Assembly (NCBI GenBank): GCA_021786295.1
Contig: JAJYNO010000026.1
Coordinates: 124,001 to 188,000, forward strand
DNA length: 64,000 nt
Direction of reading: 5' to 3'
Source: a bacterium
GTDB taxonomy: Bacteria > Elusimicrobiota > Elusimicrobia > Elusimicrobiales > UBA9959
The notes under the pieces are model-generated. The model was not told the origin of the DNA. It saw nothing but the letters and a program-made list of their open reading frames with translations, and searched no databases. The position numbers and the translations under genes were made by a program. Shown here piece by piece: positions 49,894 to 57,814 of this stretch (position 1 is the first letter of the stretch; every line of letters begins with the position of its first letter).

Positions 49894-51098
49894 GCGGGGC
49901 AGAAGTCCTTTTTATAGCATTCGCCGGCGGCTATAGAGGTCAGCCCGCCGAAGACAAGATAGAACACGGCCAGCAGAATGGCCAGCGAAAGGCCGGCCCT
50001 GTCGGAGACCACCCCCAGCAGGAACGGCGAGAGCGCGTCGCCGAGAGCGTGGATGATGAAGATGTTCACCGCGAAGGCCATCGAGCGCATCGTCACCGGG
50101 ACCGTCTCCACGATGGCCGCGTGGTAGGGGCCGGAATAGGCGAAGATGAATAATTCCGCCGCGAAGATCAGCGCCAGGCACGAATAAAGCGACCCCGAGA
50201 AGACGGCCGCCGCTCCGAAAGGCGCGCTGAGGAAGAAGCTGAGGTAGCCCACCACGAAATAGGCCCGCTTCGTGCGCCGCCGCAGCCAGTCGGCCGCCCA
50301 GCCACCGGCGAAGTTGCCGGACAGACCGGCGGCGACCGTCACCGCGCCGAACAGGAACCCCGCCCTCGCCACCGTAAGGCCGAACTCGCGCACGAAGTAG
50401 GAAGGCATCCACGCCGCTAGCCCGCCGACGGAGAAGGTGCCTATCGACTCGGCCAGGCAGAGCAGCAGGAAGGTGCGGTTCCGGAACAGCGCCCGGTAGC
50501 CGGACAGGGCTATATGCTCCGCGCGGCGCGTCTTCTCCGGGGTCTCCGGCATGAACAGCGAGGCCAGGCCCAGCAGCGCGCCGGGCAGCGCCACGATGAA
50601 GAAAGCGTTGCGCCACCCGAAATGCTGGCCCAGCAGCCCGCCTAGCAGGTAGCCGATGGCGCTGCCGGCCGGTATGGCCAGCGCATAGACGGCCATCACG
50701 CGGGCGCGGCGGTCCTCGGGGAACCATTCGGCCAGGAACGACGGCGAGACCGTCCCGAAGCCGGCTTCCCCGACGCCGACCGCGGAGCGCGTGCCGGCCA
50801 GCTGCCAGTAACTGCGGACCAGGCCGCTGAAAGCGGTGGAAACGCTCCAGAACAGGCCGCTCAGCCCTATGATAACGGGCCGGCTCAGGCGGTCTCCTAG
50901 ATAGCCGGTCAGCGGCGCCACGCACATGTAGACCAGCATGAACGACGAGGCCAGCAGGCCCAGCCTGGCGTCGGTCAGATGCAGGTCGGCCTTTATAAGC
51001 GGGAAAACGGCGTAGAGGGCCTGCCGGTCTATGTAGTTGAACAGGCTCAGGCAGAAGATGAGAGCCAGCGCCCTGCGCCCGTACTTTTTCTCGTCCAT
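49890..51098 (-). CDS. Major facilitator superfamily transporter
   Basis: The 402-aa protein has 12 predicted helices. The MFS loop 2-3 motif is TGYLGDRLSRPVIIG, and the family start is LIFCLSLFNYIDRQALYAVFPLIKADL, which recalls the spinster/hexuronate-like (ACS) group. Later motifs are GVGEAGFGTVSPSFLAEWFPEDRRARVMAVY and FNFAGGWAADWLRRR-like repeats. The substrate is probably an organic anion or lipid-type compound, but this is unresolved. A TATCAT box and GGAGG lie directly before the ATG. It is coupled to rluA by a 4-nt overlap. Confidence 0.88.
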   Translation of the reverse strand: MDEKKYGRRALALIFCLSLFNYIDRQALYAVFPLIKADLHLTDARLGLLASSFMLVYMCVAPLTGYLGDRLSRPVIIGLSGLFWSVSTAFSGLVRSYWQLAGTRSAVGVGEAGFGTVSPSFLAEWFPEDRRARVMAVYALAIPAGSAIGYLLGGLLGQHFGWRNAFFIVALPGALLGLASLFMPETPEKTRRAEHIALSGYRALFRNRTFLLLCLAESIGTFSVGGLAAWMPSYFVREFGLTVARAGFLFGAVTVAAGLSGNFAGGWAADWLRRRTKRAYFVVGYLSFFLSAPFGAAAVFSGSLYSCLALIFAAELFIFAYSGPYHAAIVETVPVTMRSMAFAVNIFIIHALGDALSPFLLGVVSDRAGLSLAILLAVFYLVFGGLTSIAAGECYKKDFCPA

Positions 51099-51239
51099 CG
51101 GTCCTCCAATGATAGCAATCCTTCCGCCGCGGCGTAAATGAGCCGGCGCCGGCGCCGCCAGCCGCCGGGAGATTTATTTTTTATGCTAAGATATGCCGAG
51201 AGGTTTTTCACCGTCCATTCCACCCCGACAGGAGAACAT

Positions 51240-52679
51240 ATGCCCGCCAAGACCGCAAAGAAACGCCCCGCCGCCGACCTCGCCTACGCCAGCAAGAACG
51301 GCTACGAGAGGATCTCCCCCGCCGAACTCAAGCGCTGCGAGGAGATAAATCAGGCCTATATACGGTACATCGGCAGCGCCAAGACCGAGCGCGAGGCCCA
51401 CGACGAGGCAGTGGCGCTGCTGGAGGCGGCGGGCTTCAAGGACATGCGCGGGTACGAGCGCACCGGCGCCAGGCTGGTCCCCGGCGACAAGGTCTACCGC
51501 TCCAGCGAGGGCAAGACCCTTATGGCGCTGGTGGTGGGCAAGAAGCCGTTCGAGGCCGGCATGCACATCGTCGGCGGCCACACCGATTCCCCCCGCATAG
51601 ACCTGAAGCAGAACCCGCTCTACGAGAGCGGCGACATGGCCCTGCTCGACACGCACTATTACGGCGGCATCAAGAAGTACCAGTGGGTCACGATACCGCT
51701 CGCGCTGCACGGCGTCTTCGTGAAGCCCGACGGCAGGAAGATAAAGGTCTCCGTCGGCGAGGACCCGGCCGACCCGGTGTTCTGCATCACCGACCTGCTG
51801 CCGCACCTGGCCGCGGACCAGTACAAGAAGACCATCGGCGAGGCCGTCACGGGCGAGGGCCTGGACGTGGTGGCCGGCTCCGTGCCGGCGAGCGAGAAGG
51901 ACAGGAAGGAAAAGTTCAAGTACAACGTGCTGAAGCTGCTGCATGACAAGTACGGCGTCACCGAGCAGGACTTCCTCTCGGCGGAGCTCGAGATAGTGCC
52001 AGCCGGCAAGCCGCGCGAGGCGGGGCTCGACCGCTCGATGATCCTGGCCTACGGGCACGACGACCGCGTCTGCGCCTGGGCCGGCCTGAAGGCGCTGATA
52101 GACCTCAAGGGCACGCCGGACTACACGGCCTGCGTGCTGCTGTGCGACAAGGAGGAGATAGGCTCCGTGGGCGCCACCGGCATGGCCTCGAACCTGTTCG
52201 AGAACGCGGCCTCCGAGCTGCTCAACCTGACCTCGCAGTCCTACAGCGAGCTCTCGCTCAAGCGCGGGCTGCACAACTCGTGGATGCTCTCCGCCGACGT
52301 GAACGCGCTGTTCGACCCGATGTTCCCCTCGGTGTCCGAGAAGCGCAATTCGGCGCACCTGAACCACGGCCTCTGCGTGACCAAGTACACGGGCTCGCGC
52401 GGCAAGTCGGGCTCCTCCGACGCCTCGGCCGAGTTCCTCGCGCACATCCGCCGCATCTTCGACAAGGGCGGCGTGATCTGGCAGACGGGCGAGCTGGGCA
52501 AGGTGGACCAGGGCGGCGGCGGCACGATAGCCTACCTGATGGCCCGCTACGGGATGCAGGTGGTGGATTGCGGCGTGGGCCTGTTCTCGATGCACGCGCC
52601 GATGGAGCTGGCGGGCAAGCTGGACATCTACATGGCCTACAAGGGCTACCTGGCCTTCATGAAGGACGGCCGAAAATAG
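51240..52679 (+). CDS. M18-family aminopeptidase (aspartyl aminopeptidase type)
   Basis: The 479-aa cytosolic metallo-aminopeptidase has GGHTDSPRIDLKQNPLY (zinc His/Asp site), DTHYYGGIKKYQWVTIPLALHG, CDKEEIGSVGATG (catalytic and bridging Glu), a YGHDDRVC segment, ALFDPMFPSV and LGKVDQGGGGTIAYLMA before the C-terminal His. M18 enzymes remove N-terminal acidic or neutral residues and form dodecamers. I chose ATG 51240 with AGGAG 6 nt upstream; the longer frame from 51138 gives an Arg-rich, unlikely N-terminus. Divergent from the MFS gene. A short AT-rich stretch at 51185-51193 may be its -10. Confidence 0.93.
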   Translation: MPAKTAKKRPAADLAYASKNGYERISPAELKRCEEINQAYIRYIGSAKTEREAHDEAVALLEAAGFKDMRGYERTGARLVPGDKVYRSSEGKTLMALVVGKKPFEAGMHIVGGHTDSPRIDLKQNPLYESGDMALLDTHYYGGIKKYQWVTIPLALHGVFVKPDGRKIKVSVGEDPADPVFCITDLLPHLAADQYKKTIGEAVTGEGLDVVAGSVPASEKDRKEKFKYNVLKLLHDKYGVTEQDFLSAELEIVPAGKPREAGLDRSMILAYGHDDRVCAWAGLKALIDLKGTPDYTACVLLCDKEEIGSVGATGMASNLFENAASELLNLTSQSYSELSLKRGLHNSWMLSADVNALFDPMFPSVSEKRNSAHLNHGLCVTKYTGSRGKSGSSDASAEFLAHIRRIFDKGGVIWQTGELGKVDQGGGGTIAYLMARYGMQVVDCGVGLFSMHAPMELAGKLDIYMAYKGYLAFMKDGRK

Positions 52680-52680
52680 G

Positions 52681-52824
52681 CTTCCCGGGATGCCAGCCGG
52701 GCAGGAACGCAAAACACGGCGTCGCGAACACCGTTCGCGCGCCTCGTCACTCGGCCTCGTCGCTTACGCAAGCCTCGGCCTCCGTGACGGTTTTGTTTAT
52801 CCCGCCCGGCCGTCATCCCGGAAG
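52681..52824. repeat. About 145-bp imperfect palindromic element (MITE/REP-like)
   Basis: Left arm CTTCCCGGGATGCCAGCC (52681 onward) matches the reverse complement of the right arm ending at 52824 (CTTCCGGGATGACGGCC) with about 80% identity over some 35-38 bp. A nested inverted repeat (CGTCAC..GGCC at about 52746; GGCC..GTGACG at about 52778) lies inside. It fills most of the gap between the M18 aminopeptidase stop and the asparaginase-like start. No clear target-site duplication is seen. Copy number elsewhere in the genome is unknown. Confidence 0.45.
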
Positions 52825-52836
52825 ACTTTTTAACCT

Positions 52837-53325
52837 ATGACGATAAAACTTCTCATCACCGGCGGGACGTTCGACAAGGAGTACAACGAGCTCAACGGCG
52901 AGCTTTTCTTCCGCGAGACGCACCTGGAAGAGATGCTCAAACTGGGCCGCTCCCGCGTTCCGGTGAAGGTAAAGACGCTGATGATGATAGACAGCCTCCT
53001 CATGAAGGCCTCGCACCGCGCGAAGATACTCGCCGAGTGCCTGGCCTCGAGGGAAAAGCGCATCGTCATCACGCACGGCACCGACACCATGCCTGAAACG
53101 GCGCGCGTGCTTGGCCCCAGGATAAAGGACAAGACAGTGGTGCTGACCGGCGCGATGGTGCCCTACAAGTTCGGTTCCTCCGACGGCATGTTCAACCTGG
53201 GCTCGGCCCTGTCGTTCGCCCAGACTCTGCCGCGCGGCGTCTACATAGCGATGAACGGGCGCTACTTCGACTGGGACAACGTGCGCAAGAACCGCGCGAA
53301 GGGAGAGTTCGAGGAAGCCCGCTGA
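52837..53325 (+). CDS. Single-domain asparaginase-like protein (N-terminal half only)
   Basis: The 162-aa protein matches the N-terminal domain of L-asparaginase: LLITGGTFDK (nucleophile-loop Thr), VITHGTDTMPETARVL (second Thr-Asp pair) and TVVLTGAMVPYKFGSSDGMFNLG. Full-length enzymes are 320-340 aa and need a C-terminal domain to form the tetramer and complete the site. It ends in EFEEAR at a clean stop, and no remnant of the C-terminal domain follows. It may be a functional short family or a truncated relic. No Shine-Dalgarno sequence is present. A strong terminator follows at 53347. Confidence 0.85.
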   Translation: MTIKLLITGGTFDKEYNELNGELFFRETHLEEMLKLGRSRVPVKVKTLMMIDSLLMKASHRAKILAECLASREKRIVITHGTDTMPETARVLGPRIKDKTVVLTGAMVPYKFGSSDGMFNLGSALSFAQTLPRGVYIAMNGRYFDWDNVRKNRAKGEFEEAR

Positions 53326-53346
53326 CCCCCTGCCGCGCGGGAACGG

Positions 53347-53376
53347 AAAAGACCGGGGAAGCCTCCCCGGTCTTTT
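53347..53376. terminator. Bidirectional Rho-independent terminator
   Basis: A perfect 13-bp stem (AAAAGACCGGGGA / TCCCCGGTCTTTT) with a 4-nt loop AGCC, flanked by A and T runs on either side, lies between the convergent ends of the asparaginase-like gene (53325) and apbE (53391). It serves both strands. Confidence 0.88.
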
Positions 53377-53390
53377 CGCGCCGCGGCGGG

Positions 53391-54413
53391 TCAGAACAAG
53401 CGGAAAGCCTTCTTCCAGGCGGCGCCGCTGTCCTTATTGAGCAGAAGTGTCTCGCGCCCGGAGCCGTCTATCCAGACGGCGGCGGTCCCGTTCATCCTCG
53501 AGAGCAGCGAAAAGGCCTTCTCCCGCCCCATCACGGCCAGCATCGCGGAGGACATATAGTCCTCCCCGGAAATGCGCGGGAAATAGACCACCAGGCTGGA
53601 GAAATCCGGCAGCGGGTAGCCGGTCTTGAGGTCGAGGATGTGCGAGAACAGCTTCCCCTCTATCTGGACGAAGTGCTCGCGCCCCGAGGAGGAAAGCACC
53701 ACGCCCCCCTTGAAGCGGAAAGTGCCGAAGACCTTGCTCTCGTCGAAAGGGTCCGCCACGCGGTATTCCCAGTCGCGGCCGCCGTAAGCCATCATGTCGC
53801 TGCCCAGCCGGAGTTCCACCGGGAAGGCCGGCTTCATCTCCCGCAGCAGCCGGGACGCTCTCACGAAACAGTAGCCGCGCAGCACCCCGCCGAGGTTTAT
53901 CTGCACCGGCCTGGTGAAGCGGACCCTGTTCCCGGAGTAGTCAGCCTGCACGTACTCCGAGCCCACGTTGGCCAGGGCCTTGGCTATGGCCTCCCTGGAC
54001 GGCATCCTGTGCGTGGAGGCGGCGTCCTGCCAGATGGGCCAGAGAGGGGCGAAGGTTATGTCGAAAGCCCCGCCGGTGAGGCGGTAATAGTCCAGCGACA
54101 GCCGCAGCAGTCCCATGAACTCCGGATCGGTCCGGACCCACTGCCCGTAGGCGCGCGCGTTGACCACCGAGGTTATGCTGGAGGGATCGCTGTAGCTGAA
54201 GTCCGAAGAGATGCGGTTCCATTCGGCGAAGACCGCGTCGGCGATCCTCTTGCCCTCGGCCGGGTCCGCGCCGTAGACGCGGACCTGGGCCGGCACGCTC
54301 AGGATATAGGCTTTTTGCGTGTAAGCGGCAGCCCCCCCGCGGCCGCAGCCGGAAAACAGCAGGGCCGGCAGCGCCGCAAGCAGGAGCGCGCGTCCCGGCA
54401 GCGTTCTTCTCAT
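53391..54413 (-). CDS. apbE: ApbE-family FAD:protein FMN transferase (lipoprotein)
   Basis: The 340-aa protein has a lipoprotein signal (MRRTLPGRALLLAALPALLFSGCG; lipobox FSGC). The ApbE fold follows: AFDITFAPLWPIW, INLGGVLRGYCFVRA (family GGxxKGYxxD, with Lys replaced by Arg and the Asp absent), HILDLKTGYP and the metal-binding DYMSSAMLAVMG. ApbE attaches FMN to Ser/Thr of periplasmic partners such as Rnf/Nqr subunits. The altered GGxxKG motif leaves activity uncertain. No obvious FMN-acceptor motif was seen in the nearby genes. I chose ATG 54413; the frame continues upstream into antisense. Confidence 0.85.
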   Translation of the reverse strand: MRRTLPGRALLLAALPALLFSGCGRGGAAAYTQKAYILSVPAQVRVYGADPAEGKRIADAVFAEWNRISSDFSYSDPSSITSVVNARAYGQWVRTDPEFMGLLRLSLDYYRLTGGAFDITFAPLWPIWQDAASTHRMPSREAIAKALANVGSEYVQADYSGNRVRFTRPVQINLGGVLRGYCFVRASRLLREMKPAFPVELRLGSDMMAYGGRDWEYRVADPFDESKVFGTFRFKGGVVLSSSGREHFVQIEGKLFSHILDLKTGYPLPDFSSLVVYFPRISGEDYMSSAMLAVMGREKAFSLLSRMNGTAAVWIDGSGRETLLLNKDSGAAWKKAFRLF

Positions 54414-54528
54414 GGGGTTACGATAACTTTTTTCCGCCCCTTTTTCAATGCGTTCCTGTTCCGGACGGCCCGTATATTTGGTATCCTTGAAGCGCCGGGG
54501 GCCAAGCCTTCCGGCAAGGGGATATCGG

Positions 54529-56100
54529 ATGAAGAAGAGAATTCTCGCTCTGGTTCTGGCGGCCGCCTGTCCCGTTCTCGGGTGGGCCGAGACCGCGCCG
54601 TCGTCGCAGCTGGCCGGCCTGGCGGCTTCGCTGGGGAAGGCTCTCGGGGACCGCCCAGGCCTCAAGCTGGCCGTGCTCCAGTTCCCGTACGTCGGCGGCG
54701 GCGCCGCCGCCGGCCCGGAGGTGGTGCAGGAGCGCCTGACCACGGAACTGGCGCAGAACAAGAAACTTACGCTCGTGGAACGGGCGCTGCTGGACAAGGT
54801 CATGCAGGAACTCAAGCTGGAAGCCTCCGGCGCGATCGACGAGGCCGCGGTAAAGAAGCTGGGCGAACAGCTGGGGGCGGACGCGGTGGTCACCGGCACG
54901 CTGAGCGACCTGAAGGACGGCGGCACCGAGGTCAACGCCCGCGTAGTGGAGACCGGGACCGGCAGGATACTGGCCGCGGCCTCGGCCGTGGTGCGTAAGG
55001 ACTGGGCCGACTCCCCCGCCCCGCCCAAGCCGGCCCCGAAGGATTTCGGCGGCAAGCCGCTGGTGCAGGTGGCCATCCTGCTCGACACTTCCAATTCCAT
55101 GGACGGGCTGATAAACCAGGCCCGGACCCAGCTCTGGAAGATAGTCAACGAGCTCGTCACCGCCGAGAAGAGCGGCTCCCGCCCGACGATAGAGGTGGCG
55201 CTCTACGAGTACGGCAACACCGCCCTGCAGCAGAAGGACGGCTGGATACGGCAGGTGACGCCCTTCACCTCCGACCTCGACAAGGTCTCCGCCGAGCTTT
55301 TCTCGCTGAAGACCAACGGCGGCGACGAGTACTGCGGCCAGGTCATCGGGGACGCGGTGGACGGCCTGAGGTGGAGCCCCAGGAACGACGTCTACAAGGC
55401 TATCTTCATAGCCGGCAACGAGCCCTTCACGCAGGGCGAAGTCCCCTTCCAGGATTCCGTGACTAAAGCCAAGGCCAAGGGCATCTTCGTCAACACGATC
55501 TTCTGCGGGCCGCGCCAGGAGGGCATAGCCGAGCAGTGGAAGGCCGGGGCGGACCTGGCCGACGGCGACTACGCCAGCATAGACCAGTCGCTGCAGGGCT
55601 ACGCCGCGGCCGCGCCGCAGGACGACAGGATCGCCGAATTGAGCTCGCGGCTGAACGACACCTACATCGCCTACGGGGCCTCCGGCAAGGACCGCCTCAT
55701 GGCCAAGGAGAGTTCGCTCTCGCTGGCCAGGGGCGCCGGCGCCGCGGTGGTGGCCGAGCGAGGCGCCTACCAGGCCGCCCCGGCGGCGGCGCGCGCCGAC
55801 GCCTCCTGGGACGTGGTCTCGGCCCTTGACAGCGGGGCCTTGAAGAAAAGTGACATCAAGGAGGACCAGCTGCCCGAGAGCCTGCGCGCCATGAGCAAGG
55901 CCGACCGGGACAAGTACATCGCCGCGAAGCTCGCCGAGAGAAAGAAGATAACGGCCGAGATAAACGCGCTGCAGGCCGGGCGCAAGGCGTACCTGGCCGC
56001 GCAGGAGCGCAAACAGGCCTCTGCCGCGACGCTGGACACCGCTATGATAAACGCCATACGCAGGCAGGCCTCCGAACGGGGCTACAGCTTCCAGAAGTGA
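54529..56100 (+). CDS. Exported FlgO/CsgG-like protein with von Willebrand A domain
   Basis: The 523-aa protein has signal peptide MKKRILALVLAAACPVLGWA. Residues about 35-165 match the FlgO/CsgG-N type: LKLAVLQFPYV, ERLTTELAQNKKLTLVERALLDKVMQEL and LGADAVVTGTL. A VWA domain follows (about 180-360) with the MIDAS motif DTSNSM and the later TNGGDEYCG and IFIAGNEPF. The C-terminus (about 390-523) is helical, Ala/Lys-rich. VWA domains bind metal-dependent ligands; CsgG-N folds occur in outer-membrane secretion and flagellar FlgO proteins. Combining them in one exported protein is unusual. I chose ATG 54529. It overlaps the GH3 gene by ATGA. Confidence 0.82.
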   Translation: MKKRILALVLAAACPVLGWAETAPSSQLAGLAASLGKALGDRPGLKLAVLQFPYVGGGAAAGPEVVQERLTTELAQNKKLTLVERALLDKVMQELKLEASGAIDEAAVKKLGEQLGADAVVTGTLSDLKDGGTEVNARVVETGTGRILAAASAVVRKDWADSPAPPKPAPKDFGGKPLVQVAILLDTSNSMDGLINQARTQLWKIVNELVTAEKSGSRPTIEVALYEYGNTALQQKDGWIRQVTPFTSDLDKVSAELFSLKTNGGDEYCGQVIGDAVDGLRWSPRNDVYKAIFIAGNEPFTQGEVPFQDSVTKAKAKGIFVNTIFCGPRQEGIAEQWKAGADLADGDYASIDQSLQGYAAAAPQDDRIAELSSRLNDTYIAYGASGKDRLMAKESSLSLARGAGAAVVAERGAYQAAPAAARADASWDVVSALDSGALKKSDIKEDQLPESLRAMSKADRDKYIAAKLAERKKITAEINALQAGRKAYLAAQERKQASAATLDTAMINAIRRQASERGYSFQK

Positions 56101-57773
56101 GCCGCCGGCGCCTGACGGCTCCCGCCCCGCGGGCCCTTTTCTTCCTGTGCGCGGCCCTGGCCCTGCTGCCGGCCGCTTCGTGCGCCCAGCCGACCACGGA
56201 GCAGAAAGCGGCCCAGCTCCTGATCGTCTCCTACGACTCTTCCGAGCTTGACCAGGCCGCGGCGGCCGCCAGGGACGGCGTCGGCGGGATACAGCTGGAA
56301 TGGGGCTCCTACTCGCTCGAGAGGACGCGGGAGACCACTAAGAGGCTGCAGAAAGCCGCCGCAGCCTCGCCGCTCGGCGCCCCGCTCTTCATAGCCGTGG
56401 ACTACGAGGGCGGCAGCGTCTACTCTCCCACCACGCTGGGGCTCCTGGAACTGCCCACCAACATGATGCTGGGGGCCGCCGACGACGAGAACGACACGTC
56501 CATCCTGTTCTACCTGGCCGGCAAGGAGCTGCGCAGGGCAGGCATAAACATGGCCTTCGGCCCGGTGCTCGACGTCAATACCAACCCCAAGAACCCGATC
56601 ATAGGCATCCGCTCCTTCGGCTCCGACCCGCTGGAGGCGGCCAGGCTGGGCGGGGCCGTGATAAGCGGCTTCAGGGCCGCCGGCATCGTCCCGGTGGCCA
56701 AGCACTTCCCGGGCCACGGCGCGGCGGAAAAGGATTCCCACAAGACCCTGCCGGTCATAGACCTCTCCACGGCCGCGCTGGAGGCCACCCACCTGGTGCC
56801 CTTCAAGACCGCCATAGCGCAGGGCGTTCCGGCGATAATGACCGCGCATATCATATACCCGGCCCTCGACGACAGACCGGCCACCCTCTCCAGCGCGGTC
56901 ATCCAGGGCCTGCTTGAGGGACGGCTGGGCTTCCGCGGGCTGGTGGTGACCGACAGCCTGGACATGAAGGCCATCACCTCGCTGCTGCCTCCGCCGGCCG
57001 CCGCAGCGGCCGCGCTGAAAGCCGGCGCGGACCTGCTGCTGCTCGGGAAAGGCGACTACCGCGCGGCCGTACGGGAGATAACGGAACAGGTGCGAACCGG
57101 GAAGATCCCGGAGGCCCGGTTGAACGACGCCTACGCCAAAGCGACCGAGGCCAAGCGCGCCGCGGGCCTTTTCTCTCCGCCGGAAACCCCTTCGCCCTTC
57201 GACAAGGCCTACAAGGACATCACCGGAGAACTGTCGCGCAAGGCGGTCACGCTGGTGCGCGGCGGAGGGCTGGTCCCGCTGCCGGAAGGCAAGAAGGTGG
57301 CCGTCATCATCTTCTCTCCTGCGCGCTTCGCCGGCAACGCCCTGAGCCTCTACAGGGCCCTGCTCGAGGCCGGCTACAGCGCCAAGCAGTATTACTTCGG
57401 CATAGGCCTGCGGCCGGGCGAACTGGCCCAACTGACGCGCGCCGCCGCCGGGGCCGACGTGCTGGTGCTGGGCGGCTTCCAGTGGGCCGGCGAGCAGAAC
57501 GTCTCTCAGCGGGACGCGATAAACGTGCTGATAAACTCGGGCAAGCCCGCCGTGCTGCTGAGCCTGATGAGCCCCTACGACATCCCTTCCTATCCCGGCG
57601 CCGCGGCGGTGATGGCCCTCTACGGCATGACGGAGCAGACGATGCGGGCGGCCGGGGACATCCTGACCGGACGGCTCGATCCCTCGGGCCGGCTTCCGGT
57701 CGGGCTCCCCGGCCGGCCTCGAGGCCGCGCGGGCCGCGCCGGCGGGCGGCGCTTGAGGGGCGATTTAAAATAA
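56097..57773 (+). CDS. Exported GH3 beta-N-acetylhexosaminidase, NagZ-like
   Basis: The 558-aa protein has a signal region (ALFFLCAALALLPAASC) with a possible but weak lipobox. The GH3 barrel carries the NagZ motif KHFPGHGAAEKDSH (Lys202-His207, and the Asp213/His215 dyad that replaces the usual acid/base) and the nucleophile Asp286 in VVTDSLDMKAI. A GH3_C-like alpha/beta domain extends from about 380. It ends in an Arg/Gly-rich tail unlike typical homologues. Such enzymes remove N-acetylglucosamine from muropeptides; the exported, two-domain form fits a periplasmic or surface role. It overlaps the VWA gene start and is followed by NupC. Confidence 0.88.
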   Translation: MSRRRLTAPAPRALFFLCAALALLPAASCAQPTTEQKAAQLLIVSYDSSELDQAAAAARDGVGGIQLEWGSYSLERTRETTKRLQKAAAASPLGAPLFIAVDYEGGSVYSPTTLGLLELPTNMMLGAADDENDTSILFYLAGKELRRAGINMAFGPVLDVNTNPKNPIIGIRSFGSDPLEAARLGGAVISGFRAAGIVPVAKHFPGHGAAEKDSHKTLPVIDLSTAALEATHLVPFKTAIAQGVPAIMTAHIIYPALDDRPATLSSAVIQGLLEGRLGFRGLVVTDSLDMKAITSLLPPPAAAAAALKAGADLLLLGKGDYRAAVREITEQVRTGKIPEARLNDAYAKATEAKRAAGLFSPPETPSPFDKAYKDITGELSRKAVTLVRGGGLVPLPEGKKVAVIIFSPARFAGNALSLYRALLEAGYSAKQYYFGIGLRPGELAQLTRAAAGADVLVLGGFQWAGEQNVSQRDAINVLINSGKPAVLLSLMSPYDIPSYPGAAAVMALYGMTEQTMRAAGDILTGRLDPSGRLPVGLPGRPRGRAGRAGGRRLRGDLK

Positions 57774-57775
57774 AC

Positions 57776-57781
57776 TACACT
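57776..57781 (+). promoter_or_regulatory. Possible -10 element (TACACT) before nupC
   Basis: TACACT lies 33 nt before the nupC ATG, just after the GH3 stop. The leader contains AAGGAG 5 nt before ATG 57815. No -35 box is clear. Confidence 0.3.
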
Positions 57782-57814
57782 TAATCGTCCGCCCCGCTTA
57801 TCCAAGGAGAACAC

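Noticed and set aside
51138-51239. Longer N-terminus for the M18 aminopeptidase
   Set aside because: The extension is Arg-rich and without family similarity, whereas ATG 51240 has AGGAG at good distance.
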